From Takakia lepidozioides (lineage: Eukaryota; Streptophyta; Takakiopsida; Takakiales; Takakiaceae), in NCBI GenBank assembly GCA_030704615.1, contig CM060733.1, positions 24,614,001-24,678,000 on the forward strand: 64,000 nucleotides of DNA. Reading direction: 5' to 3'. Every line of letters begins with the position of its first letter. Within the stretch, counting starts at the first letter, position 1. Below are positions 49,201 through 61,439 of the stretch, piece after piece. The notes under the pieces are model-generated. The model saw only the letters and a program-made list of their open reading frames with translations, was not told the origin of the DNA and searched no databases. A program made the position numbers and the translations under genes.

Positions 49201-52200
49201 GTCAGCATGCTCCAAAACAGCCAATGTGGCTGTTCGGGGTGAGTTTGGCATTCCGTCCTTAAGCTCCCGACGAGATGAATTCAAGGTCAGATGGTGGGGT
49301 CAGCTGCAACATATGTCCAACACCAGATATCCCAAGTTAATCGACTCTATATCTTGGAAACAGGACCGCCCTGTCAAACAGGCTAAGTCCTGGCAGAAGA
49401 GAGTAGAAGAGATTCTCAAGGACCTGGACCTGGAACCGCAAGTCTTGACCCTGCTGGATAAATCTGACTTAGAGGCTGTAGTGTCCAAAGCCATGTCTGT
49501 TGCCATGAGATTGTCTGATGAAAATGAAGTTAGGCAGAAAACTTCCCTGAACTTGTTTCCAGTCAGTGACATGGGGGAGGACATCTTGGATGACCTCAAG
49601 GGTCTACCCACTCTCGGCACTAGACTGAAATTTAAACTCAGGGCAGGAAGCCTACCTTTGAACAGCAAACAGAAGCAGAGAGGAAAGGGAGAGTGCAATT
49701 GCCCGTTTTGTGGGCAACCTGAAGACAGTATTCATTTTCTGATACACTGTCCGGGGTTCTCTCACCAAAGAGACGCTCTCTTCAAATCTATCAAGGGAAT
49801 TGTGCCTGTACCTCTGTTTACCAACTTTGAAAGTCTCGAGGCTGAGCCAAAAGCCCAGGCCCTCCCGAGGCCTAGTTTTTGGGCAAATCACACAGCAGAT
49901 TGATGCTTGTGTGAAGGGATTTCTAGAGGATATCTGGAAAACCCGGATTAATTCTATATATGAAGGTAAGTCTTACTACCAACGTCAGCCCCTGACAGAG
50001 GTAGGTTCTGTCCCTTTTGTTCCCCCTCAAACTGGGCGCGGGGTCAATGGCCACAAGGCTACGGCAAACAACGTCTTATGAGTACAATCTTTCTTTCTTT
50101 CACATCACATCCAGACATGACCGCAACAGACTCATTAGGAGAGAGCTTATGGAATTACATGTCAAGAGAACTTGGAAGCTACCCAATCTCACGACAAAGC
50201 TCCACTTCTATTGAGAGACATTCTTGGTGCTCCGCGATGATAGAATCTTGAGACCAAATTACCTTTCAGCATCCTTATCTCCTTCCCTCCTGAGGGCATT
50301 GGGGCGGTTCAGGGTGGGTTCCCACAACCTACGGATAGAGACTGGCAGATGGGAAAACCTGCAACGGGAGGACCGCCTATGTCCAGCTTGCATAGGGTGC
50401 AGCCAGGAAATTGAAACTGAAGAACACTTCTTCTTCTACTGCCCTCTATACTACGAGGTCCGTGGGAGATTCCACTGTTTATTCAGTGGAACCCAAACTC
50501 TCACTGATGTCTTCCACTATGAGGATAAGAAATGCTTGGCAGCCTACCTGCACGAGGCCTTCACCCTTAGACAATTGCTAGAACATTAATTGTTATTCTT
50601 GGTTTCTGGATTTGTTCCTCTCTCATGTTTTCTTCCATTTTGTCCCATAAGCTCTATGAGCTTTCCGTGGACTTTATAAAGCACCATTTCATTTCATTTC
50701 ATAGCTTTGTGGTTGCTTTAACTGCGAGATCTCGCACTCTCTTTATGCCCTAACTGCTACATTATTTCTTTTGGCTGTTGGTAGGGAGGGGGATGTGCAG
50801 CTCTGCCGGCTGCAAGAGGAGAGTGTATCAGAGCAGCTGCTACTGGGAGCAGGCCATGACTGGGATGACCTCCTCTTCATTGTCCATCCTACTGTGGGGG
50901 TCTCAGCGGTATTCTTGTATAGGCAGTCCTTCAGCTGTTGTCGTCTTTCTTCACAATATCTTAACCAGGGATTTCTTCAGGAGCTTTACCCCAATGTTGT
51001 ACATATATTGAAGCCTTCTTATCCTTTCCCCTTGATGTATATTATTTCAGACCGTTCGAGGGCATTCCGTCTTTGGATTGGTGGCATTGAGCAGTGATGG
51101 ACAACTCCTGTTGCTGCCGGTAGCTCATAAGTGGTGTGCTGGTGCAGGGAATAACTCTTGCAGATGTGTACCTGTGGAGGCTGCTGCAGCCAGGAGTGAG
51201 GCAGCGTGCTGCTCTTCAGCACGCCTTGCACCTGCGCAGGCGGCCCCTCAGTGATAGTGACCTGGCCTCCCTTACCTTTGATGGTTTGCGTACTCACATC
51301 TCTGCTGCTGTGGAAACAGAGGTATTGACAGGATGTGTGTCTTCCCAGTATGTTAACAACATGAGACCTCGTTTTGGAGGGATTGCGTTTTTCTGTACTT
51401 TCTGTAAATGGAAATCTACTTGTTCTGTAGTTCTCAATGGCTTCATCACCCAGCATGGAGCCCCTTTATAATAACTAACAAGTAGCGTCTTTCTGGGGTG
51501 AAGGCATCAGTTTACCATATAAGGAGCAGTGCTTAAGTATTCTCAAGCCTTGGATGTGTCTTTCAGAGTTGTGGTGGTAGCCCTGCACGGGCATTGCATG
51601 AGTGGGTGAGCTTCATCAACGACTATGTGGCAGCCTGGACACGTAATAGCTGTCCTTATGGATTGGTCATGGATGCCAGGACTGGTGGTGTGGGTCTGAT
51701 CCGAAGCACCTCTGTGTCTGTGATTCGCAGTCTTAGCGGTGTGGAGCATTTGCTTGCAGGTTAGTCCTTGCTCTCTCCATTGGTTTTTGGGCTGGGGGAT
51801 TTCACCTTCTAGATATGAGTATCACTGTCAGCTGGCAAAGTTCTGGTAACTCTTGAGGGCACCCTTCATAGTTGGGTGAAATGTTTTCCTTCAACGTATA
51901 GTGATCAATCAAGTTTTTCAGCTGATAGACAATTGTGATGTCGCTTGCGAGTTAGCACAGCAGGACGGACGGGGACAGGGCAGATAATGCTGCCAGTGGG
52001 ATGGAAGGAGGACGAGACAGAGGAGGCAGGGCTCCTCGCGGGCGTGCTGGGCTGCGCAGAGAGTGTAGCTGGACACTTGGGCAGATTACCACTGGCTGCT
52101 CTTCATGAGGCACTGCTCCGGCCCTCGGACCACCCAGTGCCTGCGCTGGTAGCCAGCTTCGTGCGCATCTTGGATGTGGGCTTCAGTTCCATTAGGGTTT

Positions 52201-55200
52201 CTCAGGAGAAGATACATGTTGGGGTGGATGATGTGCGGACCAATGAGCAGGAGCAACACCAGCGGCAGCGCAAATTTGCCTTGCACATGGCCCACTCGCT
52301 AATGACATTGCAGAGAACGGCAGGCGGGTGGGACACTTTGCTGCTGGTGATCAGCAAGTATGCCAATTTTCTTGTGTTTCCAGCTACACCCCTTACTCCT
52401 GCAAGTGCTTTGAATGGTGGAGTGATAAGCTCTTCGCACAAAACTTTGCTGGCACAGACAACCTCTGAGATTGCATGGGCCCACTTTGAGGCTGCACGCA
52501 ACCTTCTACTGCTGCTGGGCTATGTTGTGAAACTTCGAAGTCAGGTGGGTTGTGTGCATTGCAGACTCGATAATGCAGTAGCCAGTTTGCAGGAAAAGAG
52601 GTGCAGTTTGCAACCATGTTGATGAAGGTCAAAGCAGGAGCCCTGATCGTGACCTAATATCAGGCCATAGTGTGTCACTTGGAATCACATCCTATATTGT
52701 GTGGTCTAGAATATGGTGAAAATTACTTTGGCCTTTTTGAGTCGTAGCTGTCCTTTGCAAAGCGGTTTTAAAGGATGCAAGTACTTAACTGCTGGGATTT
52801 GCAGTCCTTAGAAGGATGTGTAGGCTAGTGAGCTTGGTTGTAAGAGCTTTCTGGAAAATGGCAAGAGGAAGACCAGCTGGTTCCTCCTTCCTCCTCATGA
52901 TACATCATGGTGTGTGACCAGGTGGGCCTTAGTACAAGTGAAGTGGCGAAAATCCAGTTGCATATCATCCCTCAAGTCCAGGAGGCAGTAACTGTCAGTC
53001 TCCTTCTTCATTGGCTGACTGTTACTTTTGCAGAAGTTCCCCCTCCAGAGGACTTCAGCTCCCAGCTTTCCTTGCTACGCCTTGGTAAGTGACTTATTGT
53101 TTAATCGGGGCCTGGTTGCTTGTTTGCTCCCATCAATCTCCCTTTGATCTTCCACATACAGATGTGCTTGCGATCTGAGAGGCTGAGATTTGTCTAGTCT
53201 GATGGCAGTACAGCCTTTCATTTGCTTACTCTGCAGATGGAAACAGTAGCAGTGCTGGGGAAGGAAGACTGGAGACAAGGGATTTAACTTTAGCAGAACT
53301 CCTGATATCAACATTTCTGGAGGTGATTGAACTGGAATCAAGTCTTCCAACAGCAGCTGTACCGAATCTGGAGAGGCTACTCACACAAGCCTGGCAATTC
53401 ATTAGCTGGTTGCTGTTGGGAGAGAATGGGGAACTTCCTCTGAGATTCTCTGGGCGAACTATTTCACTATCCAACATTCTGTTGCAGCATGGTCAATATA
53501 GTAGCCTTGAGGTGAGTTGGTTAGTGGTAGCTTGTTTGTGTTAACTTGTCTGCCAAACTGTATTGCCAGCTATCTGGGATACATGGTTCGGAGTTTGGAC
53601 CATCTGGAATGCTTGCATAACAAAGTGATGTAAGTGTAGCATGCTCCCATTGTGCTTGTTGAATGGGCAGAGGTTCTTGGTGATCGTGGAGCAATTTTCC
53701 TCTCAACAAAAACTGGCAGAGGGTGTGAGGACAGTGGATGGGCATTGGAGTGTGCGTCTCCATCTGCTGGGCTTCTGTCTTCTAGCACGTGCTCGCACTG
53801 GGATTCAGGATGGTGCTAAAGATAAGCGTATTGCAGAGGCCATCCGCTGCTTCTTCAGGTCTGTTTCCATTCCTACCTTCTTCAATGGTCCCTGTGGTAA
53901 GTTAACTAGGGTGTTGCAGCTGTTAATTTGGTTACTCACTCTTGTAGCCTCATGAGGTGGCTAGATGTAAATTTTTTGTTCCTGCTGTGGTTCTGCAGAG
54001 TCCGAGAACAGTAGAGATGGATGGTCACATTATACACATTGGATGCAGCCTTCCTCCCAGAGGGATCTGGATTACATCAGAGTAAAACTTTGGTTGGATT
54101 CTAGTCAGTACGGACTAAAGCTCTTAAGTACTATCTTCGCACATCTGCACAGCAAACTAAACAGGAACGAATATTGCAGCACCAAAACAAGTACTTAAGA
54201 GGGCTTCTTAATACTTTTGCTTATTGATGAGATCAGGGCAGCATCAGGCTTGGGAGAGGCGAAGGACGCATTGCAGTCTCTTGTCTTGGGAACTGGATAC
54301 CAGCAAAATTTGCCAGGCATGCATGTTTCTCCCTGTCCTCAAGTCAAACTTGTGCTTGATTGTTCATTTTGAAAGATATGCACTCATTATTTGGAGGAAA
54401 AAATTAAAACCTCCAATTCACCATAAGGCATACACACTGCAAGCAGGAAGAGCAAGCTCACGAAACCCCTAACAAGAAGGCCAAAGCGAGCAAATATTGA
54501 AATGGGGACAAGCACCCCAAACAAGGGGCACAAATTGTAAGAACCTAAGAGCGAACGTAGCAGAACAGCAACAAAACAAACCCTTCATTGCATGGCCGAA
54601 TCAGAACCAGGGCAAGCCCCCAGAGATGGGGGAAAAAACAAGAGAAACCAAGATGCAAGGTCAGGGAGGATCTAGACCCTCCCATTGAGGCAGGAGACAT
54701 TGCATGAACAGTTTCAAGTATTTTGCCTAAATTTCCAAGAAATTTCATAGCATCCAAAAACAATTACACAAAACAAATATTATAATATATTAAAGTGTCT
54801 ATGTGTGGTGCCAGGCAGCACACCAAGCTGATAGGTCAGTTTTTTTAAATAGATAAATTGCCTAAATTTTTATACCATATAGCCTAATTAGTGGGAAAGT
54901 ATGATGATGTGCTGAACCTGCTTTAATCTGTAGAAGTTAATTATTCGGCACCAAAGTCCTGAACCTTACCAAGGAGTCCGGAATTCATTTATATGTGTTT
55001 ACACTATATGTGCAGAGTACTTCTTGCCAGTCCTAGACTATCTGTTTCTGTAGTTAATTTATATTGATATTGTGGTCCTCTGTTCAAATCCTCAGGCCTA
55101 TTTTGGAGGTCACCTGATGTAGTCAAAGGGTCACTATCAAACTTCTTACCTACAACTAGGTAGGGCCATTTTTGCATGATCTCTGCAAAAATTGTGCCTG

Positions 55201-58200
55201 CCAGTAGCAGGATGTGTGAGCAACTGGGTCATGACTACCAATTCAAGAACTTGGAGGTGCATGCAAATGGATGTGCCCTAGCCTAACAAGCATGCTTGAT
55301 TCGTTATTTTTGTATCCCCCATATTAACGAACATCGGTATGTGCGTCTCCTTAGGGACTTCTTTTACAATGTCCATCGTGTTTTCCACCTGTTATTGCTT
55401 TGCAAGAAGAATTCATGTTTGGTGCATGGCAGGTCGTGGGGCAGCAGCAGCATGGAGGCTGCATTACTTTGAATGGGTAATGCAGATATTTGAGCAATAC
55501 AAATTGAGTGAGGGGGCCCGTCAGTTTGCTCATGCAGCGCTGGAACAGGTTGATGAGGCAGTAGGAGTTTCAGTGATTGACAACACAGAGGACACCAACT
55601 CCAGCACTCTAGGTGCAGCCATAAAGGGTCGCCTTTGGGCCAATGTCTTCAAGTTTTCATTGGATTTGGAGCTTTATGGGGATGCCTATTGTGCCATCAT
55701 CTCCAATCCTGATGAAGAGAGCAAGCACATCTGCCTTCGTCGTTTCATTGTTGTGCTTTGTGAACGCAATGTTACTCAGGTGATTGATGTGCTACCTGCA
55801 TTAGTTCAGCAACAGGTTGGAGAGAGTCTCTTATTTCGTTTCGCTTACCCTTGTGGTTAGAAAGAATGGAGAGGGGAATGGAGGGGGGGTCGACTGATAG
55901 AGTGTCTATTGGCTCCCCAAGTTCAGGAGTAATAAGGACTGCTTGATTTTAGGGGGTTTCCTGGTTACATCCAAGCATTGACATGGAATGTTGGTCTGTG
56001 TGTTGTCGAAGCTTGCATAAAGGATTAGAGCTTCTGATATTCTCAGTATTCCATCAATCTACCCTGTAATATGAGTGAAGCAATCTGTTATACAGGTCCT
56101 GTGTGGCCAAGAGCTACCTTATGCTGGCCTGCTGGAGAAAGTTGATCAGGAGCTGTTGTGGAAGGTGGCATTCTACCCATGTAGTTGGTAAGGTAGATGC
56201 ACATGCAGGCAAGCTTAGTCTTCATACATATTGTGAATACGGGAAAGAGGCCATGTGTGCAGGTTCTTCTGTGAATCTTTACTTCATTCTGCTTGGATTT
56301 GTTGTTATGAGGGCACCAATCTGTCTTTTGGTCAAGAAGGCAAGAAAGGGTAACAGGTCTGAAACTTTTGGACGCATGACAGGCAGAAAACTCAGATGTG
56401 AGTGCAAAACCGAGTCCATACAAGCTGTTGTATGGTTTCCACATGCACCGGCACAATTGGCGGCGGGCAGCGGCTTACATGTACCGCTACAGTATTCGGG
56501 TGCGTCAGGAGTCACGTGTACCTGCCCTGCAAGAGGAGCTGTGTGGTGTGGTGTCAGCCATCAATGCATTGCACTTGGTGGACCCAGCTAATGCATGGTT
56601 TGAGTTGCCCTTTCGTACTTCTGATTGGCCATCGCCCAGCAAACGAAAACGTATAGCTCCAGCAGATCCAGGTCTCTATTGCACTCCTGCCTACTGCAGA
56701 GTTTTAGGTGGGCTTTGTTGATGACTTTGCCCCTAACAGGACAGGCAATTGACAGCATGTACATGGAATTTGGCACATAATCTGGCCCCTACAGCATATG
56801 TTGTTTTTCCTAATTATCAGAAGACTCGCAGTTATGGGTGAGCCACAAGAATGCGTATTTATGATGTGGTATTGCTTGTTCCTTGTGAAGGATCAGCATT
56901 TTCTACACCCCGTGAGAGCAGAGGCGATCATAAAGAACGGCAAGTTGTTGACCTTCAAGATCTGGAGAAGGATTACACTCTTACAATGGCCAGAATGCAG
57001 CTCACACAATCTGATGTCAAGCATCCTGCCATAGGTGAGTATAGAGAGATGTACTCAGGTCTGCTCTGTATGGAAGTTGACCATCATCATACTCCTGATG
57101 ATGGCAGAGTCGCTGTGACAGATTAAGCCCCTTGGGCTTGTCATGGGTTTTTAACTCACCAGGGTATTCAAGTTAGTTTAGCATTGGTGCACAGCTGATT
57201 ACAACCTGCTCAGCCAAATTTTCTTCCAATTATAGCGAGCATATTGTTCTTTGCCTATGTTATGCTAGGTCACGTTTGAGATCTAGAGAGAAGGTGGTTC
57301 CACGAGGTTGAACACATGTTATGATGCACAGGTGGCAATGCATCACCAGAAGAACTGGTGTGGCTCCTAGTGCAGTGCGGGCTGTACGATACAGCCTTTT
57401 CACTCCTTTTTGTTTTCTGGAAGGAGTCTTTACTACTGAGGTCTGTATTCCTACTCAATCTGACCTGATGGTTCTGAAGCTATTTTGGTTAGGACTTCTA
57501 TGTATATCTTGATAGTATTCCTATTGTAGGAGTGAGCATCATGGACTTCCAGGATTTTCTTACCTATATTTCACCTAAACTTTGGAAGTTGGTGCATTGC
57601 AGGGAATTGGAGAAAGTGATGGAAGCAATGTCAAGGAATTGTTGTTTACTTCAGCTACAGGAGGCATCTTCTAGATCTTTTCAGTGAGTCTATATCTTAA
57701 TCAAAAGACCAAAAAACTCTTACATGGGCTTGCTTCCTGCCAGCAGAATTTACTGGGCAATTGGCATTACAGGTGGGGAGGTCCCGAGTATGTACGACTT
57801 CCATCTTGTGCAGTTGAGGGGCATTTATCATATTTGAGGAAGCTCTTGACACCAGATGGGTGAATGTTGGTGATGTTTCTGTTTTCATTGTGCAGAATTA
57901 CTGAGGAGCCAAGGTTGTTGCTGACGTCAGCCTTACCGAAGGATATTGAGGAAACTAAGAAGGGTAGCAGGAGTCAGACAGGTGGCAGCTTACCAGCAAC
58001 TGTAACTGCCCAAAGTTCTTGGCAAGCTCTCCAATCATATCTGGTAATGGCTTTTTTGGTTGATAGTGGGCTAAGCTGTTCCCACTCTGCAACTGCAGTA
58101 CTATCATTCTTACTACCCTGCAATTACTGTTAAATACCTTATGTAGGTTTTGGAGTCATTCAATATCAGATTAGTAGCTCATTTATTACAGCACCTTTGT

Positions 58201-59430
58201 TGTGACTGCTGAATCAAAGAATCGCTTGCTTTGTCTAGGAGAAATACAAGTTGCTGCATCCCCAACTGCCAGTAGTGGTTGCAGAGTCCATCCTGACTGT
58301 GGACAGGGTCATGGAGCTACCTCTCTGGCTTGTCGACATTTTTAAGGCACGTACAGCCTTCCTTGTTGAAGATGCATTATTTCCTTGTGAATTTGATTCC
58401 ACTAGTGTTCAAAGAATTTGTTGTATGTCTATTCTGACTTCCAGTGTCTTTATAGCATTATACAAGGGGCTCTGATGTTGTATTTACCACTAACAATCAA
58501 GTGACATTGCAGGGTGGAAGGGATGCAAGTGCTGTAGGTATGGCTGGCCTTGGAGCAAATCCAGCAGCCCTATTGCGGATCTACTTGGACTTTGACCGGC
58601 TTCCAGAGGCCACTTCTCTTGTGCTGGAGTATCTCCGTGCATGGACTAGTTTGGTACTTGCTTCATACTTTAAACCCTGCTTTATAAGTAGAGGTGTTTC
58701 TTATTCTGTCGACCTAGGTCAGGTATTTTGTAGCAGGTTTGAAGCGGATCACTCATACACCGGCTCTAGATGTGCATGATTCCTAATGAGGAAAGGGTGT
58801 TGGCATGATAGGAACGTTACGCTAACAGATTTGTCCCTGGGTTTTACAGTTGGGTGGCTTCTTTTTAGTGCCCCTATTGTGTAGTCATTTTAGCCACTTC
58901 ACAAAGTCATTGATGAGTCGAGCATAGCTGAGTGCAATCATTTGGTGCAGAGGCCGGCAGATGTGATAAAACGTAAGCATATGTGTGCTGTTTGGTTCCC
59001 CTACACATTGCTGGATCGATTACAATGCTGTCTAGCCAGCTCTGCCGACAAGACACTGCGTGATAACCTTCAATCATCCTTGAATGCTGCTTTGCAGAAA
59101 CATTTCCAGCAGGTAAGAATTGAATTCTTGTGAATAGTCATTTCCATTTCCATTTGATTGAGAAGTTCACCGGCACTTAACAACCGCTGTAGGAGCCTAA
59201 GGTGAGGAACAGCTAAAAGCATCCAGTATGAAGTTTCTCAAAGATCTGTAAAGATAGTAATGGTATAATTTGTTTATTTAAGACCAACTGCAATCATCCT
59301 GAATAGCCAAGTGGTATATATTTCCAGCATTGCCATATAATGCTATATCTCCTGGTTGCATGTGCAGGTGAAGGTGGACTCTGAGGATGCAATGTATTTG
59401 AGGCAGTCTAGTGACTCTCCACCAAGTTGA
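43292..59430 (+). CDS. NUP160: nucleoporin NUP160, 27 exons, complete
   Basis: Exons: 43292-43461, 44074-44143, 44934-45186, 45491-45554, 45901-46061, 46349-46434, 46588-46695, 46829-46923, 50785-50908, 51148-51321, 51567-51759, 51961-52544, 52922-53084, 53237-53511, 53671-53858, 54237-54316, 55433-55815, 56096-56164, 56383-56707, 56924-57034, 57332-57440, 57603-57683, 57896-58043, 58239-58346, 58513-58653, 58951-59112, 59368-59430. The sum is 4,488 nt (1,495 residues), the usual plant NUP160 size, with every phase closing. Residues 1-370 are the beta-propeller (AGLSRLWGF, DGTVRIWDL); the rest is the alpha-solenoid (HWSVRLHLLGFCLLARA, SPYKLLYGFHMHRHNWRRAA, LPLWLVDIF, CAVWFPYTLLD). It is a scaffold subunit of the Nup107-160 Y-complex at the nuclear pore, acting in mRNA export. 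Exon 2's end and the starts of exons 8, 12 and 15 are the least certain. Introns after exons 3, 5, 16 and 24 need GC donors. Confidence 0.93.
47064..50702 (+). mobile_element. LINE family B remnant, split by LINE family A
   Basis: Coding for the C-terminus of a different non-LTR element runs from about 47064 to 47143 (VMVTKLPSLSFF) and resumes after the family A insertion at 50103 (HITSRHDRNRLIRREL...). It continues to 50588 with one stop at 50212. It ends in LCPACIGCSQEIETEEHFFFYC, a Cys/His cluster. A 3' UTR of about 110 bp follows, ending in tandem ATTTC (50684-50702). Its own target duplication was not found. Confidence 0.7.
47144..50087 (+). mobile_element. LINE family A, copy 2
   Basis: Bounded by the 15-bp duplication TCTTTCTTTCTTTCA at 47129-47143 and 50088-50102. 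It lies in NUP160 intron 8, sense to the gene, inserted into a LINE B remnant. It begins within the APE-type endonuclease (GVGFFVRDFLFD), with an internal deletion joining CVYML to the linker. RT blocks run 47980-48639 and 48504-48833, then 48857-49903 and 49800-50081. A 28-bp deletion at 48829 relative to copy 1 and further shifts break the ORF. It ends TGA GTACAA like copies 1 and 3. Confidence 0.92.
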
Positions 59431-59819
59431 TTATTGTGACCTTCAGTGTACAGCTTCTATGGTTGATCGTATCAGAATCGGTCATCCCTCAAATTTTGCA
59501 AGGGTTCCATTTGTGAGGAGCCTGTGGTCATCCTCAGGACGGAAGATGTCAGGATGTGAGCCCATCTCCAGTGCTTAGTCAAATGCAGTAAACAAGTTAT
59601 CTCCCAATGAAAGTCTGGAAAATCAATATGATTGCGCATGTAGCAACACCTCTTCTACATCTATCTCATTCTTTTTGAAGTCGTGCAGGATGTCAGCAAC
59701 ATGTCACTCCTAACAAAATGCAAAGAAAATGTGAGGCCTGCAATGTTGTAATTGTGAATTGGTTGTCAAAAGATTGACATAAATTGGGAGTCTCAATTGT
59801 TAGGTAACTAAATTGGTTT
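59431..59819. other. 3' flank of NUP160
   Basis: Presumed 3' UTR after the TGA at 59428-59430. No ORF or RNA gene is seen. Confidence 0.5.
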
Positions 59820-59833
59820 GTGGTGTGTCAATA

Positions 59834-60011
59834 ACCAACATGTAGCCCAGCGGTAAGGGCATATACCCTCTTACAAGTGGTTGTGGGTTCAAACCACCTT
59901 GTTGGTTGTTACGAAGGTGTCCACTTTCCTACCGGAAGGCAGTAGCCCTTTTGGGTCAAGTGACACCATAAGTTACGCTTGCTTCGGCAATGTATCCACC
60001 CTTTTTTTTTG
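59834..60011 (+). mobile_element. tRNA-derived SINE (Au-like)
   Basis: The head contains TAGCCCAGCGGTAAGGG, a good RNA polymerase III A box, and GTGGGTTCAAACCACC, a B box, at tRNA-like spacing. The 178-bp unit ends in a run of nine T. It is flanked by GTGGTGTGTCAATA (59820-59833) and GTGGTGTGTCCAATA (60012-60026), a target duplication with one extra base. An oligo-T tail is a feature of plant Au-type SINEs. Confidence 0.85.
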
Positions 60012-60026
60012 GTGGTGTGTCCAATA

Positions 60027-60850
60027 TGCTTCTGTTTTAGAAAAGAACGTTGTGTAGGTGCATTAATCTGTATGTGATTCAATTGAGAATTGTAAGAGGT
60101 TGTACGTTCGTAAGCTGGAAATGGTGAATTATCGTCAATGATTGAAGTAACTCAGATTCATTGTTGGGTTTGCGAAGGTTGATATTAAAATCTCTAGTAA
60201 AATTAAAAAATTCATGAGAGTTTGAAAGCGTCTCGTCCTACAAGTTTAGCAACATTTGTTAAAATATTACGGAGAGTAAATGAGGCTTATATATTGCAAT
60301 AACATGTCTTGTTCCATGGGAATTCTCGTTGAAAGTTGTGGCATTGAATTGGTGTAAATCTTGACATTGTAGTGAAGTAATATTGTTTTATGAAATGGTT
60401 GAACCATTTCCATTGCAGACAAGTGAGTTTTGTAGCGAGAAACAATTGTTAGGTATGTATTATGACCCAACCACAAACTATCCAAATATTTCACGCGCAC
60501 AAAAGCTACTACATATCAGATAATCTCTCAAATTTAGATATGCGCAATACATGGGACAATAGGGGAAATACCTTTTTCGGCCTCATTTATACCCCTCCCT
60601 TTTTTGCTTCTCCACTTTTTGATAATGAGGCTGTGGCTGCTCGTGCTCAAGTGTGCTTTTGTTGTAAGGATTATGTCAAAGTTATGTATACGTCAGGGTT
60701 CTCGAAGATTCGGGATAGTGTATGTTAGTTAGAACGGGTATATATGAGCAATGTGGATAAGATCTGTGGTGGAGTCTTTAAGAGGATTGGATGCTCTTTC
60801 TACCGCGCCTCTCATTTAACAATAATTGGGATGTTATGGCGCACGAGCGA
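60027..60850. other. interval without recognised gene
   Basis: AT-rich. An 88-codon plus-strand ORF (60462-60728) and a 77-codon minus-strand ORF (60500-60267) show no known motif. Confidence 0.4.
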
Positions 60851-61085
60851 GCTGACCCGTGGGCCCCGCGCACGGACGCCAAGCTCCCCCCGCCCGGACC
60901 CCCCCCCCCCCCCCCTGCTGCGCGCGGTCGCCCGACCACGCTCCACCGCGCCCCTAGTCCGCCCGCCAGTCCGCTGCCCGTGAGTCTGATTCCCCTCAGT
61001 CCGCTGTGCCAGTCCCCGCAAGTCCACCCAACAGTCCGCTGTGCCCGTCTGCTGCCCCCAGTCTGCCAGTCCGCGCCGGCCAAAG
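60850..61085. repeat. GC-rich block with AGTCCGC microrepeats
   Basis: An abrupt GC-rich segment with a C run near 60900 followed by repeated (C)AGTCCGC(T/C) words to 61075. The same word family recurs at 62090-62235 and 62690-62870. Confidence 0.7.
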
Positions 61086-61439
61086 GATCTGGATCGTCCA
61101 TTCTAAGAAACCCATCTACGTCATCCATGTTTAGGGCATGGAAAATCGCAACATCCTGCCACGAACTCGGCCATTCGTTCTTGTTGTCTCGTTCTTGCGG
61201 CTCTTTGTTGTCCAATGTTGCGGAGCTGACTTTGCACGCATGCGGCTATTCTTCTTGTTTAGGGCGATTTTAATAACGACGAAGGGTGTGCCTGAACATG
61301 AGAGGGCTGGCGGGGCTCTACAGCCACCATCGTGCATATGCTTCCACAATTTTCGCCTTCGTTTTGTGCTAACGTGGTTATTTCTTAGGACGATATGTGG
61401 AAAAATTGCATGCGTTTACGATTTGTGGTGTGTGTCCGA

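Noticed and set aside
60778-61215. 145-codon minus-strand ORF rich in Gly and Arg
   Set aside because: Its composition is produced by the GC-rich AGTCCGC repeat block; no family resemblance.
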